From Planctomycetota bacterium (lineage in GTDB: Bacteria > Planctomycetota > Phycisphaerae > WQYP01): 58,139 bases of DNA. Made by a program: the position numbers and the translations under genes. The notes below the pieces were generated by a model. The model did no database searches. It was not told where the DNA came from and worked only from the letters and a program-made list of their open reading frames with translations. The stretch spans positions 1 through 58,139 of the forward strand of contig JAKAEB010000020.1 in assembly GCA_021818445.1 (NCBI GenBank), in the 5' to 3' direction. This document shows positions 36,245 to 45,383 of the stretch, piece after piece; position 1 is the stretch's first letter; each line of letters starts with the position of its first letter.

Positions 36245-38428
36245 TTATTTACCGGGTAGTCGGGCGCGACCTTCCCGCGAACCACTTGAGTACTGGAAGA
36301 ATGCACGGTAATTCTGTCGGAAATACCCTGAACTGAACGCCTGAGTGGCGTTGAGCACCAGCCCCAGCAGATTGGCATGAACCGATCGCAATTGTTCGCG
36401 GATGCGACTCACCGTGCCGCGGGTAATCATGCCGGCACGTAAAATGGAAATCACGCCATCCACCCGAGCGGCCAAATTGATCGAATCTGATACGAAGGTC
36501 AGCGGTGCCCCATCAAAAATGACCATATCGTATGAGGATTTAAGTTTTTCAAGCAGATCGGGGAATGCCCGGTGCTCGGTGAGTTCAGTCGGCACCTTTT
36601 CGCGTGATCCGCCACCCAGCAGGAATAATGTGGGAAGTTCCTGGGAGGGAACAATGGCGTCCTCAAGCGTGGCATTTCCGGCCAGCACATCGGTAATCCC
36701 GACGTCCGGTATGTTGCTGTAAATGCTTTTTAGGTTCGGGCGGTAAAAATTGGCGTCCACCAAAAGAACTCGTAATTCGCTAAGGGCGATGCCAATGGCC
36801 AAGTTGCTGGCAACAGTCGTTGCGCCACCACCGGGTGAAAAACTGGCAACAAGGATCGTCTGCAAGGGTTTGTTGGTAACGCACGCCGCCAATCGTCCTC
36901 GAATCTGGCGGAAAGACTCCGCCGTCATGGAGGACGGGGCTGTACGCACACTTGTCATTGGATTACCCGAAAGCATGGGGTCGTCGGCATGATCGGGGAT
37001 GAATCCCAAAAGTGGAAGCCGCATAACACCAGTGATATCGCGTGGCGTGCTGACTTTGGTGTTGGTTACCTCTACTAGATACGCCAGCCCCAATGCCAAC
37101 ACGAGCGACGCGATCACACCGACAATAAGGAAGTGGCTGACCAGCGGGAACGCCCGCTTTTTAGGTTTGACAGCCAACGAAGATAAGCGGACATGCACCA
37201 TGTCGCCAGCACGGTCCAGATTCAGCAAGCTGGCCTGCTTGGTAACCTGCGCCAGGAGTTTTTCAGCATGGCTGAGCGAAGATTTCAAGGCTTCATACTT
37301 GGTAAGTGCGGTTTCCAAATCGCTGATATTCTGATGCTCGGCCTTCAGACGTTTGACGGCATCAAGCGACATTGCCTCCGCACCGAGCATCTTATTTTTA
37401 GCCTCTTCAATCATTTCCAATTTAGCCTTGGCCTTGAGGCGATTCTTTTCCCGTTGTATTTGCCTTTGGATACTTGCTTTGCGAATCAGCAATTCGCGCG
37501 TCCCACCGAAGTTCGATCCGTATGACTTGGTGGATACCGCAATTGACTGGCGTACCTGTAAAAGGGCGGACTTCAAATTGAGCAGCGTGGGATTATTGTC
37601 CACTGTAATTTGCATTTTCGGCGAGAGCGTAAGCGTATTGTTCGCCGCCTGCTTTTTAAGCGAAAGATAATCCTCCCGGGCTTGCTGGGCGGCAATTTCT
37701 GCATGAATTTTCAAGGCGTTGAGGTCGGTCAACGTGGTGGCCAGAACAGTGCGACGTTCAATAAGCCCCGGAATATCGTTGGCGATACGGTAAGTCTCAA
37801 CGCGGGCTTCGAGGTCTGCCACCTGCTGTTCAAGCTTTCGCTCGTCCTGGTTGACGGCACTGGAATCGCCGGAAAGGCGCTGCACTTCATTGTCATGAAG
37901 CTGCTGCATGTAGAGGTGGGCAATGGCATTGACCAAGGCCCGGGCTTCGGCCGGATTATGCCACAAAAATGACATAACGAAGTTGTTGGAATGAGGAATG
38001 GGAGAAAGTTGCAATTGCCGGCGCAGGGCACCGCCAGGATCAGATTTATTAGCCGCCAGCCATGTGCTATTTTGAAAGACAGGTAACGTGATGGCCTGAT
38101 CTAAAAATTGCGGGCTTCGGATGAAGTTAATTTCCGTATTCATCAGGCGCTCCACGCCTGAATTGGTCGAACCCACCAATTGCCGCTGGCCCGAGGTCAA
38201 TGGATTGGTGGGGTGCGGCACCACTTTGAAAATAACCGTGGCTTTGTACAGCGGATCGTATTTTCTGAATGCCAGAAATAAACCGACGGCAATCAGGATA
38301 CCGATGATGGTACCGATAATAATCAGCCAAATGTGTTTCCGAAGTACCTGCTCCAGCTTAGGACCGGGCGACGGCGGAGCATCAGAGAATTGATCCGCAG
38401 CTAAGGTCATTGCATTTGACTGAGTCAT
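36245..38428 (-). CDS. Polysaccharide co-polymerase fused to a BY-kinase-like domain
   Basis: A 727-residue inner-membrane protein of the Wzz/GumC type that sets chain length and assembly of an exported polysaccharide. TM1 lies at about residues 33-53 and TM2 at about 431-453, with a Wzz domain and coiled coil (about 195-400) between them. The cytoplasmic part is a bacterial tyrosine-kinase-like ATPase: Walker A' LLVDANFYRP (555-564), Walker B VIFDGAPL (636-643) and a tyrosine-bearing tail (Tyr 702, 707, 713). The P-loop reads PGGGATT (532-538) where active kinases have GK(S/T), so the catalytic lysine is missing. It is the last gene of the locus. Catalytic activity is doubtful; a structural role is likely. 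Confidence 0.88.
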   Translation of the reverse strand: MTQSNAMTLAADQFSDAPPSPGPKLEQVLRKHIWLIIIGTIIGILIAVGLFLAFRKYDPLYKATVIFKVVPHPTNPLTSGQRQLVGSTNSGVERLMNTEINFIRSPQFLDQAITLPVFQNSTWLAANKSDPGGALRRQLQLSPIPHSNNFVMSFLWHNPAEARALVNAIAHLYMQQLHDNEVQRLSGDSSAVNQDERKLEQQVADLEARVETYRIANDIPGLIERRTVLATTLTDLNALKIHAEIAAQQAREDYLSLKKQAANNTLTLSPKMQITVDNNPTLLNLKSALLQVRQSIAVSTKSYGSNFGGTRELLIRKASIQRQIQREKNRLKAKAKLEMIEEAKNKMLGAEAMSLDAVKRLKAEHQNISDLETALTKYEALKSSLSHAEKLLAQVTKQASLLNLDRAGDMVHVRLSSLAVKPKKRAFPLVSHFLIVGVIASLVLALGLAYLVEVTNTKVSTPRDITGVMRLPLLGFIPDHADDPMLSGNPMTSVRTAPSSMTAESFRQIRGRLAACVTNKPLQTILVASFSPGGGATTVASNLAIGIALSELRVLLVDANFYRPNLKSIYSNIPDVGITDVLAGNATLEDAIVPSQELPTLFLLGGGSREKVPTELTEHRAFPDLLEKLKSSYDMVIFDGAPLTFVSDSINLAARVDGVISILRAGMITRGTVSRIREQLRSVHANLLGLVLNATQAFSSGYFRQNYRAFFQYSSGSREGRARLPGK

Positions 38429-38544
38429 ATTTACCCCCAGAGTTCCGGCAAATTGCCCAAACCATCAATATCGGCGAATTTTCGCAGTAATATAAGCCGA
38501 GTTAATCCATAATGCCAAGCAACAAAAACAACCACACCGTTTAA

Positions 38545-41500
38545 TCACCCGCCCAGATGAGCCATTAAGGTCTTAATCTGAGCGGCAATCGGGGATTTTG
38601 ACTTCTCAGCCAAGGCCAGTCCCGTGCGCAAAACCTGCCGGGCCCTGTTCACCCGCTTGGCTGCGACCAGTACTTCCCCGTAATGGAGATACATTTCGGC
38701 CGTTGCGCCATCGAGCGTGATACACTGACCGAACGCGGCAATCGCGCCGGACAAATCCCCCGTCTTATACCGCAACCAGCCCAAAGTATCGAGCACACTC
38801 GGTTCTCTGCAAAACGTAGAAGCCCCCACCGCACGAGCCAGAATCGAGTTAGCCTTTTCGGCCAATTTCAGGCCCTCTGTTGGCTGGGAAAGTTTCACTC
38901 CGAGGGTGTAGGCGTAGTTATTGAGCACCTGCGTATCGTTGGGTGCCAATTTCAATGCCTTGGCGTAAGCGCGGCCCGACTGGTGGTAATGCTTTTCCTG
39001 ATAAAGGGCCACCGCCGCGGTCGTGTACGCCTGAGCCTTAAACTCTGGAGCTGAAAATGCCTTTGCGGCTGCATCGGCATAACTGGTCGAGTCAGCAAAC
39101 TGACCGCTGTTCAGGTCATCCTCAGCCAAAGCGAGATCGACTATCGGAGTGTCGTTGGGATGCTGCTTCATAATCGACTCAAGCACGGAAATGACCTTGC
39201 CCGCTTGATGTTGGGGTCGAAATGCCTGCTCAAACCTGCCGGTCGCCTGCAAAAATGCAACAGGCTCTTTTCGTGTCAGACGGAGAACTTTCGCAAAACT
39301 TTTTGCCGCCGGTTCCATCTGTCCCAGACCGGTCTGCGCCAGCGCCCGCGCCAAGTAGAGGCTGAAAACGCTGGGATTTACTGCGATAGCTTTGGTTGCG
39401 ACCGCCTCAGCGGTGGTGAATTGCTTATAGTCAAGCAGAACTTGCAAATACCCGAGAGTGGCTCGCAAATTCCGGTTGGCCAACACATACGCACTGCGGG
39501 CCGACTTTAAAGCGCGGTTCTCATGGCCGGTCAGCGCATCCAAGCGGGCCTGCCAAAATAGCCATTGCGGGTTTTTCGCATCTTGCTTAACAGCCTGACC
39601 AATCACCGATGTGAGAAGCCGCACCGGATCTACCCGACGCAACATGGCGGCAAAGCCCGACTGGTCATTTGGACCGACAGTTTTCAGATCTGAGGCAAGC
39701 TGGTAGAGAAGGCTCAGAAGCGACGCCCTCGCTGCAGCGTCACCGGGATCAATCTGCAGGATTTTACGGTATTCCAAAACCGCTTCATTGAAATGATGAC
39801 TCGATACGTACGCGGAGGCAAGGGCCGATCGCGCCTGAAGATTTTTCGGATCTTCCGAAATGACGCCAAGCAAATCGCTCACGGCTGTCGTGTAGTCGGG
39901 GTTCGGCCCGGATAACTTAAGCAGAGCTTGATCGATCAACGCCCGAGGATCATGCGGATTAAGGGCCAAGGCAGCGTTCACCGCTTTAAGCGATGCATTG
40001 AGATGGTTCTCCTTCAAATAGGCATATCCCTCAAGCACCAAAGCCTGCTCGTCACGGGGATTGGCATTGAGTATCCGGTCATTGAGCATGGCCAAGGCCG
40101 CCTTGGCATGCCCCAATCGCACCTCTATTTGCACCACCCGCAAAATAATGGCGTGATTATTGGGGTATTTTTTCAAAATGGTGTTGTAGAGCACCAGCGA
40201 CTTTTTCAGATGCCCCAAGGCGTAATAGAGATCAGCCAGATGCTGCTTCACATACAGCGCCTGCGCCGGCTCAGCCTTGGCTGCCGAGTGATACATCTGG
40301 ACGGCACTTTGGTAAGCTCCCCGTGATTGGTAATACCCTGCGAGCAGCATTCTGCCGGAGTAGGCCACCTGGTGATTTGATGATTCTGACAGATTGCTAT
40401 AGACCGCCGCCGCATGCGAAAATTGATTATTTTTGACGTAAAGCTGCCCCAGAATTGAGGCAAGCTGAACAGACTCAGGATGGGAGCGCAGGGCCGACCG
40501 CAAGAGAGCGATCGACTTATCCAAGTGGTGCACACGAACATATAAGAGAGCCAGACGAACGATGTTGTTGAGGTTGTTCGGCTGGGCTTTGAGTACGGCG
40601 GTTCTTCGTACAATTTCAGGCAGCGGGTTGCCTATGATGTCCTGAATTTGATGGCTCCACTGTGTAAGTTGAACATTCAGCGGATCGTAAGCAAGGCCCT
40701 GGTCGACCAGCGTCTGCGCTTCCTTTAAATGCTGCGCCGTCGGGTTTCCCAGATAATACTGAACAATTGCTGTCAAAGCATCAATCTGATTCGGCTTTTT
40801 CTCAAGTGCCGCCTGCAATTGGGCAATACCTTGCTTGACATTACCAGTTTGCAGAAGCAGTTTGCCATAACTGGCCTGCAGGGTGGCATTATCCGGGTTC
40901 CTGGCGATTAACCGTTGGATAATTTTTGATGCGCCAGTGAAATCACCTTTTGCCTCGAGCAGGTCAGCGCGAAAGAGCTTTCCATGAGCCCCATCGGCAT
41001 TCTCAGCCGAGGCGCGGGCGACCAGACTTGCCGCACGCTTGAAATTTTTCTGACTCAGGGCGATCTGAAACTCCAGCGATGTGATTTGGCTATTGTCGGG
41101 CGATATTTTTCGTGCCTTTGAAAGCTCAGCCAGCGCGCTTTTATCGTCTTTGACAGCCAAATAATATCGCGCCAGCAGCATGACACGCTGCAGCGGATTT
41201 TTGAGTTGCTCAATCGCGATCAACTCCGCATGCACCGCGGCTTTACCTGAGAACTGAAACTCAATCGGTGCCACAATGGAGGGCACAATCACCTGTGGCA
41301 TGGGTGTGTGGGTATTGGCGAGTTCATGATTGAGAAGAATCAATTGAAGATCGGTCGGGTTTGATTTTAGAGCCGTAGCGATCATCTGGGTCGCCACCGG
41401 TCGATTGCCCAACCCGGCTTCTGCCGCGTACGCCAAACGAACAATCTGCACTTTTGATGGATAACGTTTCAACCATGGTGCCATGGTCGCACGAGCCTGC

Positions 41501-43209
41501 TTGAATTGGTGCTGCAAGAGCTCAAATCGAGCCTTAAGAACGGCCATTTGCAGATCATTATCGGTATTGGTGTTTGCCAGCAATACCGCCAAGTGCCGCG
41601 TCTCGTGCAGTTCGCCCAGCGCCGTGGCCTTGATAAACTGGGCCGCCGGATTACCGGGTGCGGCAATCAGCACGGCATTGGCGCGGGAAAGCGCCAATCT
41701 GGGGTTTTGCTGCACCAGCAGAGCCGCCTGCTTTAATTCTATGACCGGAGATTCACCAACTCGGTCGGCGATTTCGTTAATTTCGTGCAGGGCCGATCCT
41801 GACTGTCCGAGCAATTCATAAATCTGCGCTTCGATCTGCTTATCCTGAACCCAGAGAGACCGATCGGCGCTGTTGTTTGGAGACAGGTTGTTGGCACCCT
41901 TTCTCAGCCAGCGAAGCGCCGCATTCCAACGCCCCTGAACAAAACGCACTTCGCCTTGACGTACGTACACCCAGGGGATGTTCGGATGCGCCTGCCGGAT
42001 GGATCGAAATACCGCGGTTGCCAGTTGCACGTATTTGGCTCTCTGCGGTGAACCAGTCGGGTAACTGGAAGCCAAGGCCAGATAGGAATCGACCAAGGCC
42101 TGATGCGTTTCGGACTGCAACTGCTTATTGAGCAGCGGGATAATGCCCTCACCCGGCTGCGGATGCTTAAGCCCGGCCAGATAATATTTAACGGCGGTGG
42201 CGTTGTCGCCAAATTTCGACAAAATTTTGCCGGCCGTAAAATAATACTGGCCATTGCGCGAGTCCGCCGCAATGAGTACTTTGAGTTGTGCTGCCACCGC
42301 TTTGATATTGGGATGGTTTATAAGCAGCAGTCTGAGGTGCGCCATGGCCACCAGTGGACTTTTGGGATCGACATGTTCAGCAGCCCGCAAATAGGCACCA
42401 GCACTGGACTGCAACGATTTGGTCGAAAAGGACAAGCTCCAGAGCGCAAGCCAGGTTTTCACACTGTGGGGGTGCTTAACAACAAATTGATGCAAAGCGG
42501 CGATCCCCTTCTGGCGCAAGGCAGCGGCCTGGGTCGGAGATATGATGTGCTCTCGGCGCTCTTCGGCCGCCTGTAAAAAATACAATTGGGCCAGAGATTC
42601 CCAGCATTTCCTGTTCTTGGGATCAATGGTGGCGGCTTTCCGCAGGTCTTTCTCGGCGGAAACATAGCGATGATTGGTCAGCACAATAACCTGCGATTTG
42701 GAAAATATTTTGGCCATGCCCCGAAGCCGCAGTGCTTTGGCGTCCTTTGGATTTACCGCCAGAACGGCGTCGGCAGACTTAAGCACGCCCTCCCAATCAG
42801 ATGGTTGATGGGTAACTTTTGCCACCGCGTCGTCAATCTTGAGCACCATATTCAAAGCCGGAAGATATTTCGGATTCTTCTGAACGGCCGCCTGCCAATA
42901 GGCTCTGGCCTTGGCAAATCGAGAGGTTTTCACCGATGTGGAGTTATAAAAAAGAAACCCGAGTTTTGTATACAGGGCCGGCAGCTTGGGCGAGCCATCG
43001 TGCGCCAGTACCAGGGCGGCCCGCTGGTACAGTTTGATGGCGGTGGTCACATGACCAGCTTTTAACGCTTTGGCGGCATCCGCCTCCAGGCGACTGGGGT
43101 TGTTTTCAAATTTATTCAGGTAAAGCCAGATTCCCGCAATCACAGCAATGGCGATGGCGAGAAATGAGACCAGGATGACCAGGAACTTGGTATTAACTCT
43201 TCGAGCCAT
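38545..43209 (-). CDS. Giant TPR protein of the exosortase/polysaccharide locus
   Basis: A 1554-residue protein with one N-terminal membrane helix (VILVSFLAIAIAVIAGIWLY, about residues 11-30) and then TPR-type repeats almost to the end. Typical units include YFTAGKILSKFGDNATAVKY and ALVLEGYAYLKENHLNASL. It is probably anchored in the inner membrane with its repeats in the periplasm. Similar long TPR proteins accompany exosortase loci (PrsT-type) and are thought to scaffold export. The ATG at 43209 has AGGAAA about 10 nt upstream. It lies 29 nt after the EpsI gene and before the chain-length regulator, all on one strand. Partner proteins are inferred from context. Confidence 0.82.
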   Translation of the reverse strand: MARRVNTKFLVILVSFLAIAIAVIAGIWLYLNKFENNPSRLEADAAKALKAGHVTTAIKLYQRAALVLAHDGSPKLPALYTKLGFLFYNSTSVKTSRFAKARAYWQAAVQKNPKYLPALNMVLKIDDAVAKVTHQPSDWEGVLKSADAVLAVNPKDAKALRLRGMAKIFSKSQVIVLTNHRYVSAEKDLRKAATIDPKNRKCWESLAQLYFLQAAEERREHIISPTQAAALRQKGIAALHQFVVKHPHSVKTWLALWSLSFSTKSLQSSAGAYLRAAEHVDPKSPLVAMAHLRLLLINHPNIKAVAAQLKVLIAADSRNGQYYFTAGKILSKFGDNATAVKYYLAGLKHPQPGEGIIPLLNKQLQSETHQALVDSYLALASSYPTGSPQRAKYVQLATAVFRSIRQAHPNIPWVYVRQGEVRFVQGRWNAALRWLRKGANNLSPNNSADRSLWVQDKQIEAQIYELLGQSGSALHEINEIADRVGESPVIELKQAALLVQQNPRLALSRANAVLIAAPGNPAAQFIKATALGELHETRHLAVLLANTNTDNDLQMAVLKARFELLQHQFKQARATMAPWLKRYPSKVQIVRLAYAAEAGLGNRPVATQMIATALKSNPTDLQLILLNHELANTHTPMPQVIVPSIVAPIEFQFSGKAAVHAELIAIEQLKNPLQRVMLLARYYLAVKDDKSALAELSKARKISPDNSQITSLEFQIALSQKNFKRAASLVARASAENADGAHGKLFRADLLEAKGDFTGASKIIQRLIARNPDNATLQASYGKLLLQTGNVKQGIAQLQAALEKKPNQIDALTAIVQYYLGNPTAQHLKEAQTLVDQGLAYDPLNVQLTQWSHQIQDIIGNPLPEIVRRTAVLKAQPNNLNNIVRLALLYVRVHHLDKSIALLRSALRSHPESVQLASILGQLYVKNNQFSHAAAVYSNLSESSNHQVAYSGRMLLAGYYQSRGAYQSAVQMYHSAAKAEPAQALYVKQHLADLYYALGHLKKSLVLYNTILKKYPNNHAIILRVVQIEVRLGHAKAALAMLNDRILNANPRDEQALVLEGYAYLKENHLNASLKAVNAALALNPHDPRALIDQALLKLSGPNPDYTTAVSDLLGVISEDPKNLQARSALASAYVSSHHFNEAVLEYRKILQIDPGDAAARASLLSLLYQLASDLKTVGPNDQSGFAAMLRRVDPVRLLTSVIGQAVKQDAKNPQWLFWQARLDALTGHENRALKSARSAYVLANRNLRATLGYLQVLLDYKQFTTAEAVATKAIAVNPSVFSLYLARALAQTGLGQMEPAAKSFAKVLRLTRKEPVAFLQATGRFEQAFRPQHQAGKVISVLESIMKQHPNDTPIVDLALAEDDLNSGQFADSTSYADAAAKAFSAPEFKAQAYTTAAVALYQEKHYHQSGRAYAKALKLAPNDTQVLNNYAYTLGVKLSQPTEGLKLAEKANSILARAVGASTFCREPSVLDTLGWLRYKTGDLSGAIAAFGQCITLDGATAEMYLHYGEVLVAAKRVNRARQVLRTGLALAEKSKSPIAAQIKTLMAHLGG

Positions 43210-43238
43210 GAAATATATTTCCTATTTACAATATTTTA

Positions 43239-44036
43239 TTATTTTGCTGAAACCTTTTTAATCTTCGGGGTCGGTGCATTGAGTTTTTTCCAATTGGGGA
43301 GGCACCGTTCAATCGCCGGTAAGGCGGCACGAAAGAAACGCGCAATTTGTTTTCGTGCCAATTTAGGTGAAGTGGCACCGAGTACATCCACTTCAATTTT
43401 CGCATCGTAGCCATACTTGCTGTGCTTCTGCCAGAATAGCTCACTTACCTGCGCGGGATTGGGTACATATTTTCCATCCACCTGAAACACATAGGCTGTA
43501 TTCAGGTACAACCCTGAATTACCAGCCGCAGCAATCGGCAGACCAGTAACATTTGATTGCGGAATGGCGAAGGACAAAAATCGAAGCGTGAGTGTGCCTT
43601 TTTTTCCGTCGGCATGAGGAACATTATGCAGTTTGAGATAGGAGTCCTTCTGTAAAACCAGCCCCGCCCCTTCCCAACAGACATTCGGGACATGCGGCGA
43701 GGCAAAGTTGGTGGGGTAATAGTTGATGTTCAGGCGCACCACGGCACCGGGCATTGACCGGGACATGGGGCGGTACCAGTATCTCCGGATGAGATAATGG
43801 TGTGTCCCAAGCACCTGCACCACTTCAGACGAGAGTTTTTCATTGGCCCATGCGCCGCGCATGTGAAACGGCCCCAGCGTGCGCGGAAGATCATTCAAAG
43901 GCTGTTGCAAAGGGGTGCGCGTTTTAAGTAATACCAAATGAAAGGCGCTCTGGGCCCAAAGAAGGGCACCGTAACCAACAAAAAAAATGACTGCGGCAAT
44001 CGCCACCGGAGCATATTTTTGGGTTGAATATTTCAT
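43239..44036 (-). CDS. EpsI-family exosortase-associated protein
   Basis: A 265-residue protein of the EpsI (DUF3485) family. It has an N-terminal membrane helix (VAIAAVIFFVGYGALLWAQ) and an exported domain with the family motif HVPNVCWEGAG, in which the cysteine is conserved. In other bacteria EpsI is encoded beside or fused to exosortase and is needed with it for exopolysaccharide-linked protein sorting; its biochemical role is not settled. The start codon overlaps the exosortase stop by 4 nt (ATGA), so the two are translationally coupled. The C-terminus is Lys-rich. Confidence 0.87.
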   Translation of the reverse strand: MKYSTQKYAPVAIAAVIFFVGYGALLWAQSAFHLVLLKTRTPLQQPLNDLPRTLGPFHMRGAWANEKLSSEVVQVLGTHHYLIRRYWYRPMSRSMPGAVVRLNINYYPTNFASPHVPNVCWEGAGLVLQKDSYLKLHNVPHADGKKGTLTLRFLSFAIPQSNVTGLPIAAAGNSGLYLNTAYVFQVDGKYVPNPAQVSELFWQKHSKYGYDAKIEVDVLGATSPKLARKQIARFFRAALPAIERCLPNWKKLNAPTPKIKKVSAK

Positions 44037-45049
44037 TGTGTCACCGTCCGTGTCGAACCGGGTGCAGCGCTGTTGGGAGGGCCGCTCTCGGATACGAATA
44101 AATTGTGTCCCACAATGTCAATCAATTTAGCGATTCCTATCTGCATAAGTCCGGCCGGGATCAGCATCAACAAACCCAAACTCGCATGGGTACTGCCCCG
44201 CGCCCATTCTGGCCCGAGGGTCACAAACATGACACCCGAGAGGGCCACACGTAGAGAATTGGAAACGATAGCGACGGGCAAAGCGCAGACAGCGAGCGTA
44301 ATTTTCTGCCACATTGGCCGATCGGTGATGTATCCCAGGAGAATTGCGAGGGCAAAAAAGGTAGTCAACAAGCGTATGCCGCTGCAAGCCTGGGCCACAT
44401 TGATAGACTGCCAATTGGTACCGACCTGCATGTTGATTTGGGTAGCGGTACGCACGGCATGGATGCCAAAAAGATTCAGCATCGACACGCCAATCGCCGC
44501 CGAGAGGACCTGCAATGGGCCGGTGATCTTGACGTATAGCGTACCGGGAGGCGGAATCATGAAGATGAGGTAAATGGCTGGCAACCACAAAATCCGCATA
44601 TGTTCCCAGCCAAGGGTCCATAGCAGGAGACCCAATATCACCGCGATCATCGATAATTCTGAAAACTGCAGTTGTCCGTATATTGAGAAAATAACCTGCC
44701 CAAAAACGGAAATGCAGAGAATGGCCAAACCAATCCAACTTGGTTTGGGGGCTGTGTTAAAGAGTTTATCACGGCGCACAAAGACAAAGACCAAAGCAAT
44801 AAGCGGAATTAAAAAGCCATCGCTGAAGTTGGGATTTTTCGACCAGACCGAGATCAATTCCGTAATCTGAATTCTGAACAGCAGGTAATAGCCGAGCACC
44901 AAGATGGCCCCGCCGACCAGCAACGAATTGGACAATCGAATTCCCGTCGCGGCCTGTCGGCCTTTCAAGGCGGCCACATAATCAAACCGCCTCGGGGTGA
45001 TGTCTGGTGAGGGCGTCGAATTCTGGTCGCCATGGGCCAAGTTCGACAT
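44033..45049 (-). CDS. Exosortase (transpeptidase-like membrane enzyme)
   Basis: A 338-residue polytopic membrane protein with about eight helices. It carries the exosortase triad: Cys222 in NVAQACSGIRLL, Arg267 in VSNSLRVALS and His288 in GSTHASLGLL. Exosortases cleave C-terminal sorting tags of PEP-CTERM type and probably hand the proteins to a cell-surface acceptor. Upstream frame extension reaches 45106, but the ATG at 45049 has GGAG 6 nt before it and is preferred. The gene is coupled to EpsI and follows the SLBB lipoprotein gene after about 330 nt. None of the proteins in this window ends with a clear PEP-CTERM tag, so its substrates are elsewhere. The subfamily was not determined. Confidence 0.92.
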   Translation of the reverse strand: MSNLAHGDQNSTPSPDITPRRFDYVAALKGRQAATGIRLSNSLLVGGAILVLGYYLLFRIQITELISVWSKNPNFSDGFLIPLIALVFVFVRRDKLFNTAPKPSWIGLAILCISVFGQVIFSIYGQLQFSELSMIAVILGLLLWTLGWEHMRILWLPAIYLIFMIPPPGTLYVKITGPLQVLSAAIGVSMLNLFGIHAVRTATQINMQVGTNWQSINVAQACSGIRLLTTFFALAILLGYITDRPMWQKITLAVCALPVAIVSNSLRVALSGVMFVTLGPEWARGSTHASLGLLMLIPAGLMQIGIAKLIDIVGHNLFVSESGPPNSAAPGSTRTVTQ

Positions 45050-45383
45050 GATCAACTCCATAATCCGGCGCAACTGCCTTCGAACGTGGGGAAACAATTC
45101 CGCCAACTATTTCCGATGCCGACCATCCCCCCGTCGGGTCCTCATTCCCACCACTCGGACTACCCGGATTATCGGCACGATGGGCTTCACCGCTTAGGTG
45201 AAAGAAAGGCCCCCTCTCACGGTAAAAATCAACCTGATCAATTGCCGACATCTGGAACGACGGCCGCTGACCACCCATGCTTCTACGTTGCCGCCTGACC
45301 CACCTGCTTTTCAATCCAAGGCTCTGATATTTCGCACGATGAATGCGCCCGATCTAGAACCCCGCATGCCTCCCAGCAACCGG
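45050..45383. other. Gene-free gap inside the exopolysaccharide locus
   Basis: No gene is supported; the minus-strand frame 44982-45314 overlaps the exosortase start and has no recognisable product. A 6-bp hairpin TTCACC/GGTGAA (45186-45202) is the only clear structure. This long gap suggests a promoter for the exosortase group separate from that of the SLBB gene, though I cannot place one. Confidence 0.4.

Noticed and set aside
35868..36311. 147-codon plus-strand frame in the rny-exopolysaccharide gap
   Set aside because: No ribosome-binding site, no recognisable product, and its end overlaps the 3' end of the chain-length regulator gene.
44982..45314. 110-codon minus-strand frame between the SLBB and exosortase genes
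   Set aside because: It overlaps the exosortase start in another frame, and no signal peptide or sorting tag is visible, so I do not take it as a small exosortase substrate.
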